A DNA stretch of 64,000 nt, from assembly GCA_003243425.1 (NCBI GenBank), contig QFQP01000005.1, forward strand, positions 1 to 64,000. The letters run 5' to 3'. This DNA is from Archangium gephyra. GTDB lineage: Bacteria; Myxococcota; Myxococcia; Myxococcales; Myxococcaceae. Shown piece after piece: positions 7,523-15,532 of the stretch. The translations under genes were made by a program, and so were the position numbers. Every line of letters starts with the position of its first letter. Within the stretch, counting starts at the first letter, position 1. The notes below the pieces were generated by a model. It searched no databases. It was not told the DNA's origin and was given only the letters and a program-made list of their open reading frames with translations.

Positions 7523-8581
7523 ATGCGCACGACGATTCTGTTGATGGTGGCGCTGATCAGCGCGGGGTGCGTGAAGCGCTACGACGGTGAACCGAAGCTC
7601 GAGTTCGCCGACGTGCCGTACGTGGGGAACTCGGGGAACGCGTGGCCGCTGAAGTCGGTCGAGCTCCCGGGGGCGGCTGAACGGTACAAGCTCAGCCACG
7701 CGCCGAAGCTGTCGTACGTGGAGCTGAACCCCGAAGCGAAGCAGACGGTGCTCTTCCTTCATGGGCTCGGCAGCTACCTGAAGTTCTGGCGCTCGCAGCT
7801 CGATGAGACCGCGGCCGCCGGGTATCGCGTGATCGCGATTGATCAGCTCGGCTTCGGGAAGTCGGAGAAGCCCGCCGGCTTTCCGTACTCCACCGAGTCG
7901 TTCGCAGAGAACGTCGACGAGCTGCTGACGATTCTGGGAATTCAGAAGGCCATCGTGGTGGGGCACTCGATGGGCGGGCAGACCGCGCTGTCGACGGCGA
8001 TTCGCTACCCGAGCCGCGTGCAGGCGCTGGTGCTCGTGAGCCCCGCGGGGTTCGAGTACTTCAGCGGTCGCGAGAAGCAGTGGTTCAAGAACGTGTACGG
8101 CCGGGTGCTGATCAGAGACGCCGACGAAGAGGCGATCTGGGGCGCGATCCGCTACCAGAACTTCCGCCACTGGGACCCGTCGTACGAGTGGCTCATCGAA
8201 GAGCGCGTGCGCCTGGCGAAGAACGCGGAGTTCGATTCGTATGCGTATGCGCAGGTGCGCACCGTGGAAGGCCTCACGAAGGACGACTTCGTGCGTGAGT
8301 CGCTGCCGAAGATCGTCGCGCCGACGGTCATCATCTACGGCACGTCGGACCGGTTGATCCCCAACGGGTTCATGCACGGCGGGTTCACGAAGGACATCAT
8401 GGAGTACGGCCACGAGAAGATCCGCGGCAGTGAGCTCGTCGCGTTGAAGGACTGTGGTCACACGGTGCAGTTGGACTGCAGCCAGGCGTTCAACGAGGCG
8501 TTCTTCGCGTTCTTGAAGAAGGTGCCCGCGCCGGTGACCGAGGTCGAGCAGCCGCCGGCGCCCGCGCCGACCGAGCCGTGA
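7523..8581 (+). CDS. Lipoprotein alpha/beta hydrolase
   Basis: 352 residues. The start is the ATG two bases after the barrel stop, which opens a lipoprotein signal (ALISAGC, Cys16). It is a full alpha/beta hydrolase: FLHGLGSY oxyanion loop, Ser149 in VGHSMGGQ, an acid in YGTSDRLIP and a His in DCGHTVQ. A Pro/Ala/Glu-rich tail ends the protein. Such enzymes cleave esters or C-C bonds; the membrane anchor places it in the envelope with the barrel and lipoprotein. It is the last gene of the TetR operon, and the repeat cluster starts just after it. Confidence 0.85.
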   Translation: MRTTILLMVALISAGCVKRYDGEPKLEFADVPYVGNSGNAWPLKSVELPGAAERYKLSHAPKLSYVELNPEAKQTVLFLHGLGSYLKFWRSQLDETAAAGYRVIAIDQLGFGKSEKPAGFPYSTESFAENVDELLTILGIQKAIVVGHSMGGQTALSTAIRYPSRVQALVLVSPAGFEYFSGREKQWFKNVYGRVLIRDADEEAIWGAIRYQNFRHWDPSYEWLIEERVRLAKNAEFDSYAYAQVRTVEGLTKDDFVRESLPKIVAPTVIIYGTSDRLIPNGFMHGGFTKDIMEYGHEKIRGSELVALKDCGHTVQLDCSQAFNEAFFAFLKKVPAPVTEVEQPPAPAPTEP

Positions 8582-8598
8582 ACGCTCGGTCCCGAGTA

Positions 8599-9220
8599 CG
8601 TCCGTCCCCAGGAAGGCTGGTGTTTCTTGCCCATCTGGAGCGGCCCTGACGGTCGACGCGCTGACGGGACGATTCGAGGTCGCCGGAGCGCAACGGAACG
8701 ACAGCTCTGAGTGGGTGTGGGCGTCGGGTCGCGCGGCCCCCTGCCCCGCCCCGCGCGTCCCCTCATTTCGAGCGCCTCGTGACGCGACTCACGAAGCTTC
8801 GTGAAGTTCGGCGTTCGGCGGTCAGACACCACGGTCCTGACGGGGTTATCTGACCACCCGAGCGTCAGTTGCGTGACCTCGTTGGCGCCGCGGGGCCTGT
8901 TCGACGCGAGCAGGGTCTGAACCCTTCGCATCCGTCCCCGTGAAGGCCGCCGTTCTCCCATCTGGAGCGAGCACGCACAAACTCGTGGCTCAACTCGCGC
9001 GCCGCCCGAGACCTCCAGTCGTTCGTCGAAGCGCTGACTGGCCGAGTCAAGGCGACTGCACGAGGGCTCTGTACGGGTGTGGACGTCGGGCCTCGCGCCC
9101 CTGAACCGCAGCGCACGTTCGGTCAACTGCTGGGCCGTCGTTGATCTCCGCGGGCGTGGCGGTGGTCTCGCTGGCCACGCGTCCTGCTGAGCGCCTGGTG
9201 ACGCGACCCACGGCCGCCCG
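8599..9220 (+). repeat. Dispersed ~370-bp structured repeat, cluster 1
   Basis: The tail of one unit (8599-8666), one complete unit (about 8667-9043, 373-base period) and a degenerate head of a third (9044-9220). The same unit occurs twice at 27749-28493 in the same orientation. Conserved blocks include CATTTCGAGCGCC, the palindrome CACGAAGCTTCGTG, GGCGTTCGGCGGTCAGA and a hairpin with stem CCTGYTC/GAGCAGG and loop GACGC. It lies between a plus-strand operon and the next plus-strand gene. I see no transposase or convincing reading frame. Confidence 0.8.
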
Positions 9221-9229
9221 CTTCCGTGC

Positions 9230-9568
9230 AAATGCAGCCATGCCAGCGTGAAGCAGCGGCGGAACACCACCACGAGGCCGACGCCAGCCACGACAACTGC
9301 TTCGTCGTCGTCTCGTGCGACTTGCCGGCAGACGGTGAACAGCACCGGCGCGAGGAAGACCACCGCCACGATGGGCGCGACGTGAGCGAACGGCGGGTAC
9401 GAGCAGGCGCCACGACGCTTCGTCCACGCCTTCATCGCGATGCGCATGGCCGCCGGCACCGGCGTCGCCATCGTCGAACGACACCGGCGTCAACGGCGGC
9501 ACACGGCCATCACGATGCGCGACGAGCAGCACCTCGGGCTCCGACTCGACGAGGCGGACCTTGAGCAT
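9230..9568 (-). pseudogene. Broken small membrane-protein gene
   Basis: A start at 9568 with GAAGGGG upstream opens MLKVRLVESEPEVLLVAHRD... for about 40 residues. Sense then moves to another frame near 9470, reading RIAMKAWTKRRG, then two hydrophobic stretches (HVAPIVAVVFLAPVLF and VVVAGVGLVVVF), before running into the repeat cluster. This looks like a short inner-membrane protein gene with a frameshift and a lost 3' end. I do not recognise the family. The remaining stretch 9569-9730 holds no gene I can support. Confidence 0.4.
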
Positions 9569-9730
9569 CTCGGCCCCTTCTCACCCGGTGAGAGACGGAC
9601 TGGCGTCCACGCGCGCAGGGGGTTCGACACGCGGGCGAGGTCGCTGATTCGCAGACTTGAGCGCGGCACACGCGCTGCTCGGAGGCACGTCGTCGCGGCA
9701 CTCACGCCGCGCTTCACCGAGGAGCACCGC

Positions 9731-10720
9731 ATGCGTCTCAACACCGTCGATGTCGCGCCGTTCGACACCTCTTCCGATGAGCAGCCCATCAACCGCGGCG
9801 ACAAGGGCGAGCACGTCACCCGCGCACAGGAGTCGTTGATGCGTGCCGGCTACTCGTTGCCGCGCTGGGGCGCCGACGGTCAGTTCGGCAGGGAGACCGC
9901 CGCCGCGCTCGCCGCGTTTCAGAGGAAGCAGGGGCTCGCTTCGACCGGCCGCTTCGATGCCGCGACGTTGAAGGCGCTCGAGTCTGCGGGGTCACCTTCG
10001 CCCGACTACGCGGCGCTGTTCGCCGACGGTGTGCTGCGCGGCACCATCGCGATTGGCTACGACGAAGTCGGTTCGCACGAACCGGAGATGGCGAGGACGC
10101 GGCGTGGTCTGGCTGAGCGTGGGTACGTCGACGTGACGGCTGATCAGCGCCAGCAACTGGGGCTGCCCGACGACGGCCGCTTCCTCACGCGCGAGGTCGA
10201 GCAGGGAATCATCGTGCTCGAGCTGATCACTCCGGAGACGCCGAACGCGAAGGAGCGCTTCTCGACCGCCCTGCAGCGCGACGAAGTCATCATGTACGGA
10301 GGTCACGGCCGCTACGGCTCGGGCCCCGACTTCGACGACATTCATTCCACGAAGGGGAACTTCGTCATCGGCCAGCCGCTCGAAGCCGGTCACGTCACGC
10401 TCGGCGCGAATGATCTCGAGAAGACGAAGCTGCCCGCGCACTACCAACTGATGTTCTTCGATGGCTGCAACACGTTCCGCTACTTCGATGATCTGCGCAG
10501 CAAGACGCCCGGCAAGACCACGAAGAACCTCGACGTCGTCGGCTCGTCGACGGAGCTGTACTGGAACGTGACGGCGAAGAACCTGCTGTCGATGCTCGAC
10601 TCGGTGACTGATCAGCAGACGTTGCACGACCTGAACCAGCGCCTCGACGTGATCAACCGCGAAGGCCCTGCCGACGACACGCGATACTTCCGCGGCGATG
10701 GTTTCGACGACAACCAGTGA
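9731..10720 (+). CDS. Peptidoglycan-binding, caspase-like (clan CD-type) protein
   Basis: 329 residues; ATG 9731 follows GAGGAG. Residues ~19-83 are a PG_binding_1 domain (INRGDKGEHVTRAQESLMRAG, then GADGQFGRETAAALAAFQ). The C-terminal half has two hydrophobic strands each leading to a candidate catalytic residue, the layout of clan CD cysteine peptidases: DEVIMYGGHGRYGSG (His192) and YQLMFFDGCNT (Cys246). No signal peptide is visible, so location is unclear. GFDDNQ ends the protein next to the following lipoprotein gene. Domain 1 is secure; the peptidase assignment is inference from motif order and needs a fold search. Confidence 0.65.
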   Translation: MRLNTVDVAPFDTSSDEQPINRGDKGEHVTRAQESLMRAGYSLPRWGADGQFGRETAAALAAFQRKQGLASTGRFDAATLKALESAGSPSPDYAALFADGVLRGTIAIGYDEVGSHEPEMARTRRGLAERGYVDVTADQRQQLGLPDDGRFLTREVEQGIIVLELITPETPNAKERFSTALQRDEVIMYGGHGRYGSGPDFDDIHSTKGNFVIGQPLEAGHVTLGANDLEKTKLPAHYQLMFFDGCNTFRYFDDLRSKTPGKTTKNLDVVGSSTELYWNVTAKNLLSMLDSVTDQQTLHDLNQRLDVINREGPADDTRYFRGDGFDDNQ

Positions 10721-10752
10721 CTTCACCCGGCGCGCGTGATGGATGCGCGCGC

Positions 10753-11616
10753 ATGAAGCCCTTCGGCTGGTTGCTGTGCGGTGTGTTGTTGGGCGTCACG
10801 GTCTCGTGCGGCAGTGCGACGCCGAAGTGTGATGCGGTCTCGTGCCCCTTCGGATGCTGTGACGCGAGCGGCACCTGCCAGATGGGCAACGCCATCGGCG
10901 CGTGCGGCACGGCGGGCAAGACCTGCATGAGCTGTGGCTTCGCGCAGACGTGCCAACTCGGTGTGTGCGCCCAGCAGAGCAGCAACACCGGCGGTGGATC
11001 AGCGACCGGCGGTGGATCAGCGACCGGTGGTGGATCAGCGACCGATGGTGGATCCACGAGCGATGGTGGCACCACGACCGATGGTGGCAGCGGCCTCGAC
11101 TTCTCGTCTGAGCTGAAGATCTTCAACTACATGCACACCAGGACCTTCGTGATGCAGGGCGCCGACATCCCGCCCTTCCCGAACGGCGTCAACGAAGACA
11201 CCAACTTCGGCAGCGCCTCGCAGTGCTTCGCGTACGTCGAGATCTTCTCGGGCGACGTCGGCAGGTTCGACGTCACCCAGCAGCTCGGCGAAATCGAAAA
11301 CGCGCCCGGCGTCGGCGAGACCGGCACCTGCAATCACGCGGTCACGACGAGCACCGTCTCGTACACCACGAACTCCGTGCAGCTCTCGAACATCAGCGGC
11401 AACGGCGCGTGCTTCGACGTGACGATGGCGTTCAACGGTTACTCGCAGGAAGGCCGCGGCAGCATCAGCCCCGACGGCCTGACCTTGACGCTCGAGCTCT
11501 ACTTCGGCGGTCAGGCCAGCAATCACCGCTGCGCGAACGGCGCCGTCGGCTCGGGTGGCGTCGTCATCAACGGCTCGGTCTTCAACGGCAACGCGCGGCA
11601 GACCTACCGCTACTGA
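10753..11616 (+). CDS. Cys-rich lipoprotein, paralogue of the 5229 gene
   Basis: 287 residues. ATG 10753 is chosen because it opens a lipoprotein signal (lipobox TVSC); a GTG at 10717 overlapping the previous stop is the alternative. After the lipid Cys comes a ~55-residue module CDAVSCPFGCCDASGTC...CGTAGKTCMSCGFAQTCQLGVC, nearly the same as one in the lipoprotein at 13602. A (T/S)xGGGSAT linker follows, then a ~170-residue domain homologous to the 5229 lipoprotein. So it combines the N-terminal module of one neighbour with the body of the other. The role is unknown; a cell-surface location is inferred. Confidence 0.8.
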   Translation: MKPFGWLLCGVLLGVTVSCGSATPKCDAVSCPFGCCDASGTCQMGNAIGACGTAGKTCMSCGFAQTCQLGVCAQQSSNTGGGSATGGGSATGGGSATDGGSTSDGGTTTDGGSGLDFSSELKIFNYMHTRTFVMQGADIPPFPNGVNEDTNFGSASQCFAYVEIFSGDVGRFDVTQQLGEIENAPGVGETGTCNHAVTTSTVSYTTNSVQLSNISGNGACFDVTMAFNGYSQEGRGSISPDGLTLTLELYFGGQASNHRCANGAVGSGGVVINGSVFNGNARQTYRY

Positions 11617-11652
11617 GTTGCCCGAAAGACGCGACGTGACCATTGAGTAACC

Positions 11653-12513
11653 ATGCTCACGTCCGTGCTGGTCTCCGTCGATCTCTCGCCGAACGCCGAC
11701 CGTGTGTGGAGCCGCGTCGCGCGCTTGCCGCTGGCGCCGGGTGCGCGGGTCACGCTGCTGCATGTGGTGCCGAAGGAGCTCGCGGGTTCAGCGCAGCTGC
11801 GCGCGGTGGATGACGCGACCGACGCGCTGTATGCGCTGACCTCGCGCGGGCCGACGGAGCTGCTGGGCCGCTGCGAAATCGAACGGCTGGTGCTCATCGG
11901 CGAGCCCTCGAAGCGCATCGGCGAACAGGTGAAGAAGCGGCGCGCCGAGCTGGTGGTGCTGGGTCGCGGGCCGGGCCGCGCCTTCCGCGACCGCGCGCTG
12001 GGTTCGACCGCCGAGCGGGTGCTGCGTGCAGGCCAGACTCCGGTGCTCGTGGTGCGGCGGCTCGCGCGGCATGCGTATGAGAAGGCCCTGGCGGCGCTCG
12101 ACGTCGATGACGCGGCGGCGAAGGCGGTGGCGTTCTCTCGGAAGGTGCTGGGAGCGGTCGGTGCCCTCGACGTGGTGCACGCCACCTCGGCGCCTTTTCG
12201 TGGCCAGTTCTACCCGAGCCTCGGGGCCGACTACGCGCGCGACTACGAGCGCCGACATCAACGCACGCGATTGGCTGAATTGAAGCGGTCGATCAAACGC
12301 GCGCGGCCCGGCGTGGCGGTGAAGTTCCACGGCCGCACCGGCCCGGCGCGCGTGGTGGTGCCCGAAGCGGTGAGCTCGTTCAGCGCAGATCTGCTCATTC
12401 TCGGTACGCACGCCCGCTCGCAGATGGGCGCGGCCGTGCTGGGCACCGTGGCGGGAGATCTGCTGCGTGAGGTGCCGTGCGATGTGTTGGTGGTGCCAGC
12501 GGGGAGGATCTGA
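11653..12513 (+). CDS. Tandem universal stress protein (UspA family)
   Basis: 286 residues with two Usp domains. The first (1-~137) starts SVLVSVDLSPNAD and ends ELVVLGRGPGRAFRDRALGSTAERVLRAGQTPVLVVRR. The second (~145-286) ends LLILGTHARSQMGAAVLGTVAGDLLREVPCDVLVVP. The latter keeps the ATP-binding G-2x-G-9x-G(S/T)-like pattern in the THARSQMGAAVLGTVA segment. It is a soluble cytoplasmic protein, probably a nucleotide-binding stress protein. It starts 36 bases after the lipoprotein gene. Convergent to the crotonase gene; the 219 bases between hold no clear terminator. Confidence 0.85.
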   Translation: MLTSVLVSVDLSPNADRVWSRVARLPLAPGARVTLLHVVPKELAGSAQLRAVDDATDALYALTSRGPTELLGRCEIERLVLIGEPSKRIGEQVKKRRAELVVLGRGPGRAFRDRALGSTAERVLRAGQTPVLVVRRLARHAYEKALAALDVDDAAAKAVAFSRKVLGAVGALDVVHATSAPFRGQFYPSLGADYARDYERRHQRTRLAELKRSIKRARPGVAVKFHGRTGPARVVVPEAVSSFSADLLILGTHARSQMGAAVLGTVAGDLLREVPCDVLVVPAGRI

Positions 12514-12732
12514 GCGCGCTGATCAGCCGCGGCGGCGAAGCACCGACCCATGAGAGCGCCGAAACCTGACTTCCGCCGCCTGTCTGATCATGGAAGTTGG
12601 CACTCTGGATCAATGTGTGACATAGAGCCGCCTCGGTCGGTGCGACGCATGTCTGCTCGTCGCAGCGAGGAGCGCGGGGGGATTCTCAGCGTTCTCTGTG
12701 TCGACACCGTACCGTGAACTTTTCAGACCTCT

Positions 12733-13518
12733 TCACCCGCCCGTGAACTTCGGAGCGCGCCGTTCCGCGGCCGCGCGGAGGCCTTCTTTGAAGTCCTCGC
12801 TGCCGTAGTTCTGCGCCTGCGAATGCGCCTCGTGTTCGAGCGCGGCCTCCAGCGCTGCACGGTTGACCCCGAGCGCCTTCTTGAGCGCGCGCACGGCGAT
12901 GGGGCCACCAGACGCCCACTGCCTGGCCAGCGTCATCGCCTTGTCCAGCACGGTGCCCGGCGCGAAGGCTTCGAGCGCGAGCCCCATCGACCTGGCTTCA
13001 CGACCATCGAAACGGCGGCCGGAGAACAACAGCTCGGCGGCCCGCTGCGCGCCCACCTTGCGCGGTACGAGGTAGGTGGCGCCCATGCCGGGGTGAAGGC
13101 CGAGCTGGACGAAGTTGAGCGCCAGCTTCGCGTCTTCGGCCACGTAGACGACGTCAGCGGCGAGCGCGACGCACAGCCCCGCGCCGATGGCGGGCCCTTC
13201 GATGGCCGAGACGAGCGGCACCTCGAGGTCGAGCAGCGACAGGTAGCGCCCGTAGAACTCGCGCATGAACTGCCGCGCGTCCGCGAAGGACGACTGCTGC
13301 AACCGCTCGAGCATCGCCAGATCGCCGCCCGCCGAGAACGAGCCGCCGGCGCCGGTCAGCACCACGGCCCGTACCGAGGCGTCGGTCTTGAGCTCCGCCA
13401 CGCGGGCTTTGAGCGCGTCTCCGAGCTCCGGTGACATCGCGTTCTTCCGCGCGATGTCGTCGAGCGTCAGCACTGCCACTCCGCCATCCATCTGAATTTG
13501 CACCGAAGGAGTCGCCAT
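12733..13518 (-). CDS. Enoyl-CoA hydratase/isomerase family (crotonase) protein
   Basis: 261 residues. ATG 13518 is preferred over one six codons upstream because AAGGCAG precedes it. Crotonase-fold marks are present: RKNAMSPELGDAL, the oxyanion-hole segment GGSFSAGGDLAML, and GPAIGAGLCVALAADVVY. Both acids of classical enoyl-CoA hydratase are replaced: the Glu144 site is Cys (GLCVA for GCELA) and the Glu164 site is Phe (NFVQLG for PEILIG). So it is more likely an isomerase or another crotonase-type activity on an acyl-CoA than a hydratase. Divergent from the 13602 lipoprotein gene. Confidence 0.8.
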   Translation of the reverse strand: MATPSVQIQMDGGVAVLTLDDIARKNAMSPELGDALKARVAELKTDASVRAVVLTGAGGSFSAGGDLAMLERLQQSSFADARQFMREFYGRYLSLLDLEVPLVSAIEGPAIGAGLCVALAADVVYVAEDAKLALNFVQLGLHPGMGATYLVPRKVGAQRAAELLFSGRRFDGREARSMGLALEAFAPGTVLDKAMTLARQWASGGPIAVRALKKALGVNRAALEAALEHEAHSQAQNYGSEDFKEGLRAAAERRAPKFTGG

Positions 13519-13601
13519 GGCGCCGCTGCCTTGCACAGTTGTGGGCGCTTGTGGGTCCCGCGTTGGACTTCCCCTCTCGAACGTGTTTCACGCGGCGACC
13601 C

Positions 13602-15359
13602 ATGACTACGACCCGGTGGTTGGTTCTCGGACTTGTGATCGGCTTCTCCGGCGCGACGGCGACGTCGTGCGGAGCTCCCAAGCAGTGCAGTGCCTCCTCA
13701 TGCCCGTCGGGCTGTTGCGACGCCTCGGGCACGTGCCAGGCCGCCTCGCAGAGCGCCTGCGGCAACGCCGGCAACCAGTGCGTGCAGTGTCAGCTCGGCC
13801 AGACCTGCCAGCTCGGCATCTGCGTCGGTAACTCGGGCAGCGGCGGCTTCGGTCAGACCGGCGGCGGCTCGGCGACCGGCGGCGGCTCGGCGACCGGTGG
13901 CGGTTCGGCGACGGGCGGCGGCTCGGCGACGGGCGGTGGCTCGAGCAACACCGGCGGCGGCACCGCGAGCGACCCGCTGTGCACCAGCCTCGAGACGCAG
14001 ACCAACACGTGGTTCGACGGCAAGTCGGAGTGCGTCTTCACGTCGGGCACCGGCACGGTTCGCATTCCGAAGCAGATGAACATCGCCTCGACGTGCACCG
14101 CGGCGCTGCCCAGCTGCAGCGCGAGCGACAAGACGGCGATTCAGACGTGGGCCGACTGCATCGGCGCGGCGACGACGTGCGCCACGGGCGATGAAGAGGT
14201 GGCCATCGAGGAGTACTCGCAGTGCGGCGTCACGGCGAGCATGCAGATCTCCGGTGCCTGCACTGCGGCGTTCCAGAACTCGGGCACCGGTGGTGGCAGC
14301 GGCACCGGCGGCGGCGCGGGCCCCACGGGCGGCGGCGCCAACACCGGCGGCGGCGCGGCGACGGGCGGCGGCACGGCGACGGGCGGCGGCTCGGCGACGG
14401 GTGGCGGCTCGGCGACGGGTGGCGGCTCGGCGACGGGTGGCGGCTCGGCGACGGGTGGCGGCTCGGCGACGGGCGGCGGCTCGGCGACGGGTGGCGGCTC
14501 AGGCACCTGCGCGACGTTGATCAACGCGTCGAACACGTTCTTCGCGGGTCGTTCAGCGTGCGGGCAGATCTCGCCCTCGATGTTCAACCCGTCGAACTGC
14601 GCCTCGGCCATCACCCAGTGCAACACGGCTGATCAGGCGCAGCTCAACACCTTTGCCAACTGCATCGACAACGTGCCGTGCACCGTCGGCAACGAAACGC
14701 CGGCGCAGGGCAACTTCTTCAGCTGCTACGAGAACATGTCGATTTCGCAGTCGTGCCAGGCGGCGATCGTCGGCTCGAGCACCGGCGGCGGCACCGGCAC
14801 CACGGGCGGCGGCACCGGCTCGACGGGTGGTGGCTCGGCGACGGGTGGCGGCTCGGGGACGGGCGGCGGCTCGGCGACGGGCGGTGGCTCGGCGACGGGC
14901 GGCGGCTCGGGTTGCACGACGCTGAACTACAACACCGTCGCGACCAAGGCGGAGTACTACCCCGCGTCGAGCGGCCTCGAGTACGCGGTCGGTTCGGCCT
15001 TCAACAGCTCGACGGAGCCCACGGACGCCATCAACATGGAGATCGTCTGGGGCGGCGGCGCGACGGGGACCGGCTCGATCAACCTCGCCAACGTCGGCAC
15101 CTACGCCTCGTGCCCGTACTGCGTGGTGCTGGGGCGCACCTGCTCGGACGGTTCGTGCAGCGGCGGCGTGTACCTCGGCCGCGCCGGCACCTTGAACGTG
15201 ACCTCGGCGGCCCGCGCGGTGGGCGCCACGTTCGCGGCGAGCATCTCGAACGTGCGCTTCGAAGAGTGGAACCTGAACGCCGACGCGCCCGTCTCCGGTG
15301 GCCGGTGCTTCATCGTTCCCTCGGCGGCGGTCAACGTGACCACGGTCGCCGGCAACTGA
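13602..15359 (+). CDS. Multidomain Cys-rich lipoprotein with TGGGSA linkers
   Basis: 585 residues. ATG 13602 opens a lipoprotein signal (ATATSC). Order: a Cys module (CSASSCPSGCCDASGTC...CQLGIC) shared with the 10753 protein; a TGGGSA linker; a ~100-residue domain with TSLETQTNTWFDGKSEC; a long linker; a second domain starting CATLINASNTFFAGRSACG that resembles the first; a third linker; and a C-terminal ~150-residue domain with CPYCVVLGRTC. The two middle domains share the pattern NTxFxG(K/R)S.C, internal C...C and a QSC/SGACxAA end, so they look duplicated. A surface-exposed role is inferred; no enzyme motif is seen. Confidence 0.8.
   Translation: MTTTRWLVLGLVIGFSGATATSCGAPKQCSASSCPSGCCDASGTCQAASQSACGNAGNQCVQCQLGQTCQLGICVGNSGSGGFGQTGGGSATGGGSATGGGSATGGGSATGGGSSNTGGGTASDPLCTSLETQTNTWFDGKSECVFTSGTGTVRIPKQMNIASTCTAALPSCSASDKTAIQTWADCIGAATTCATGDEEVAIEEYSQCGVTASMQISGACTAAFQNSGTGGGSGTGGGAGPTGGGANTGGGAATGGGTATGGGSATGGGSATGGGSATGGGSATGGGSATGGGSATGGGSGTCATLINASNTFFAGRSACGQISPSMFNPSNCASAITQCNTADQAQLNTFANCIDNVPCTVGNETPAQGNFFSCYENMSISQSCQAAIVGSSTGGGTGTTGGGTGSTGGGSATGGGSGTGGGSATGGGSATGGGSGCTTLNYNTVATKAEYYPASSGLEYAVGSAFNSSTEPTDAINMEIVWGGGATGTGSINLANVGTYASCPYCVVLGRTCSDGSCSGGVYLGRAGTLNVTSAARAVGATFAASISNVRFEEWNLNADAPVSGGRCFIVPSAAVNVTTVAGN
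13850..14910 (+). repeat. Three TGGGSA-coding repeat tracts
   Basis: Tracts of an 18-base unit (GGCGACGGGTGGCGGCTC and variants) lie at about 13850-13960, 14283-14505 and 14779-14912, inside the lipoprotein gene. The middle tract holds about a dozen units. Similar but shorter tracts occur in the lipoprotein genes at 5229 and 10753. Such tracts can vary in length by slippage or recombination. Confidence 0.85.
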
Positions 15360-15381
15360 TTCTGGTGTTGCGTTGAATCGA

Positions 15382-15420
15382 GACGACCGTCGCTCGCTGC
15401 GGCGGTCGTCTTCGTATTTT
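15382..15420 (+). terminator. Rho-independent terminator
   Basis: A 12-bp stem GACGACCGTCGC / GCGGCGGTCGTC with one wobble, loop TCGCT, then TTCGTATTTT. It lies 22 bases after the lipoprotein stop. Confidence 0.8.
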
Positions 15421-15517
15421 CGGCACGCGCGATGATGCCGTCACGGCCGCCTGGCGCCGCGGCTTCGTGACGAGTCTTCGTCGTGAACTTCGTGGGCCCG
15501 TCAAAAGTCCTCTAAAG

Positions 15518-15523
15518 TAGACA
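15518..15523 (+). promoter_or_regulatory. TAGACA -10-like box, leaderless start
   Basis: TAGACA ends 9 bases before the GTG of the kinase gene; no ribosome-binding site is present. An overlapping TAAAGT (15513-15518) is an alternative. Confidence 0.4.
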
Positions 15524-15532
15524 GCTCACGTC

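Noticed and set aside
10717..10752. GTG 10717 as start of the Cys-rich lipoprotein
   Set aside because: The added 12 residues (TSPGARDGCAR) precede a normal lipoprotein signal; ATG 10753 fits the signal peptide better.
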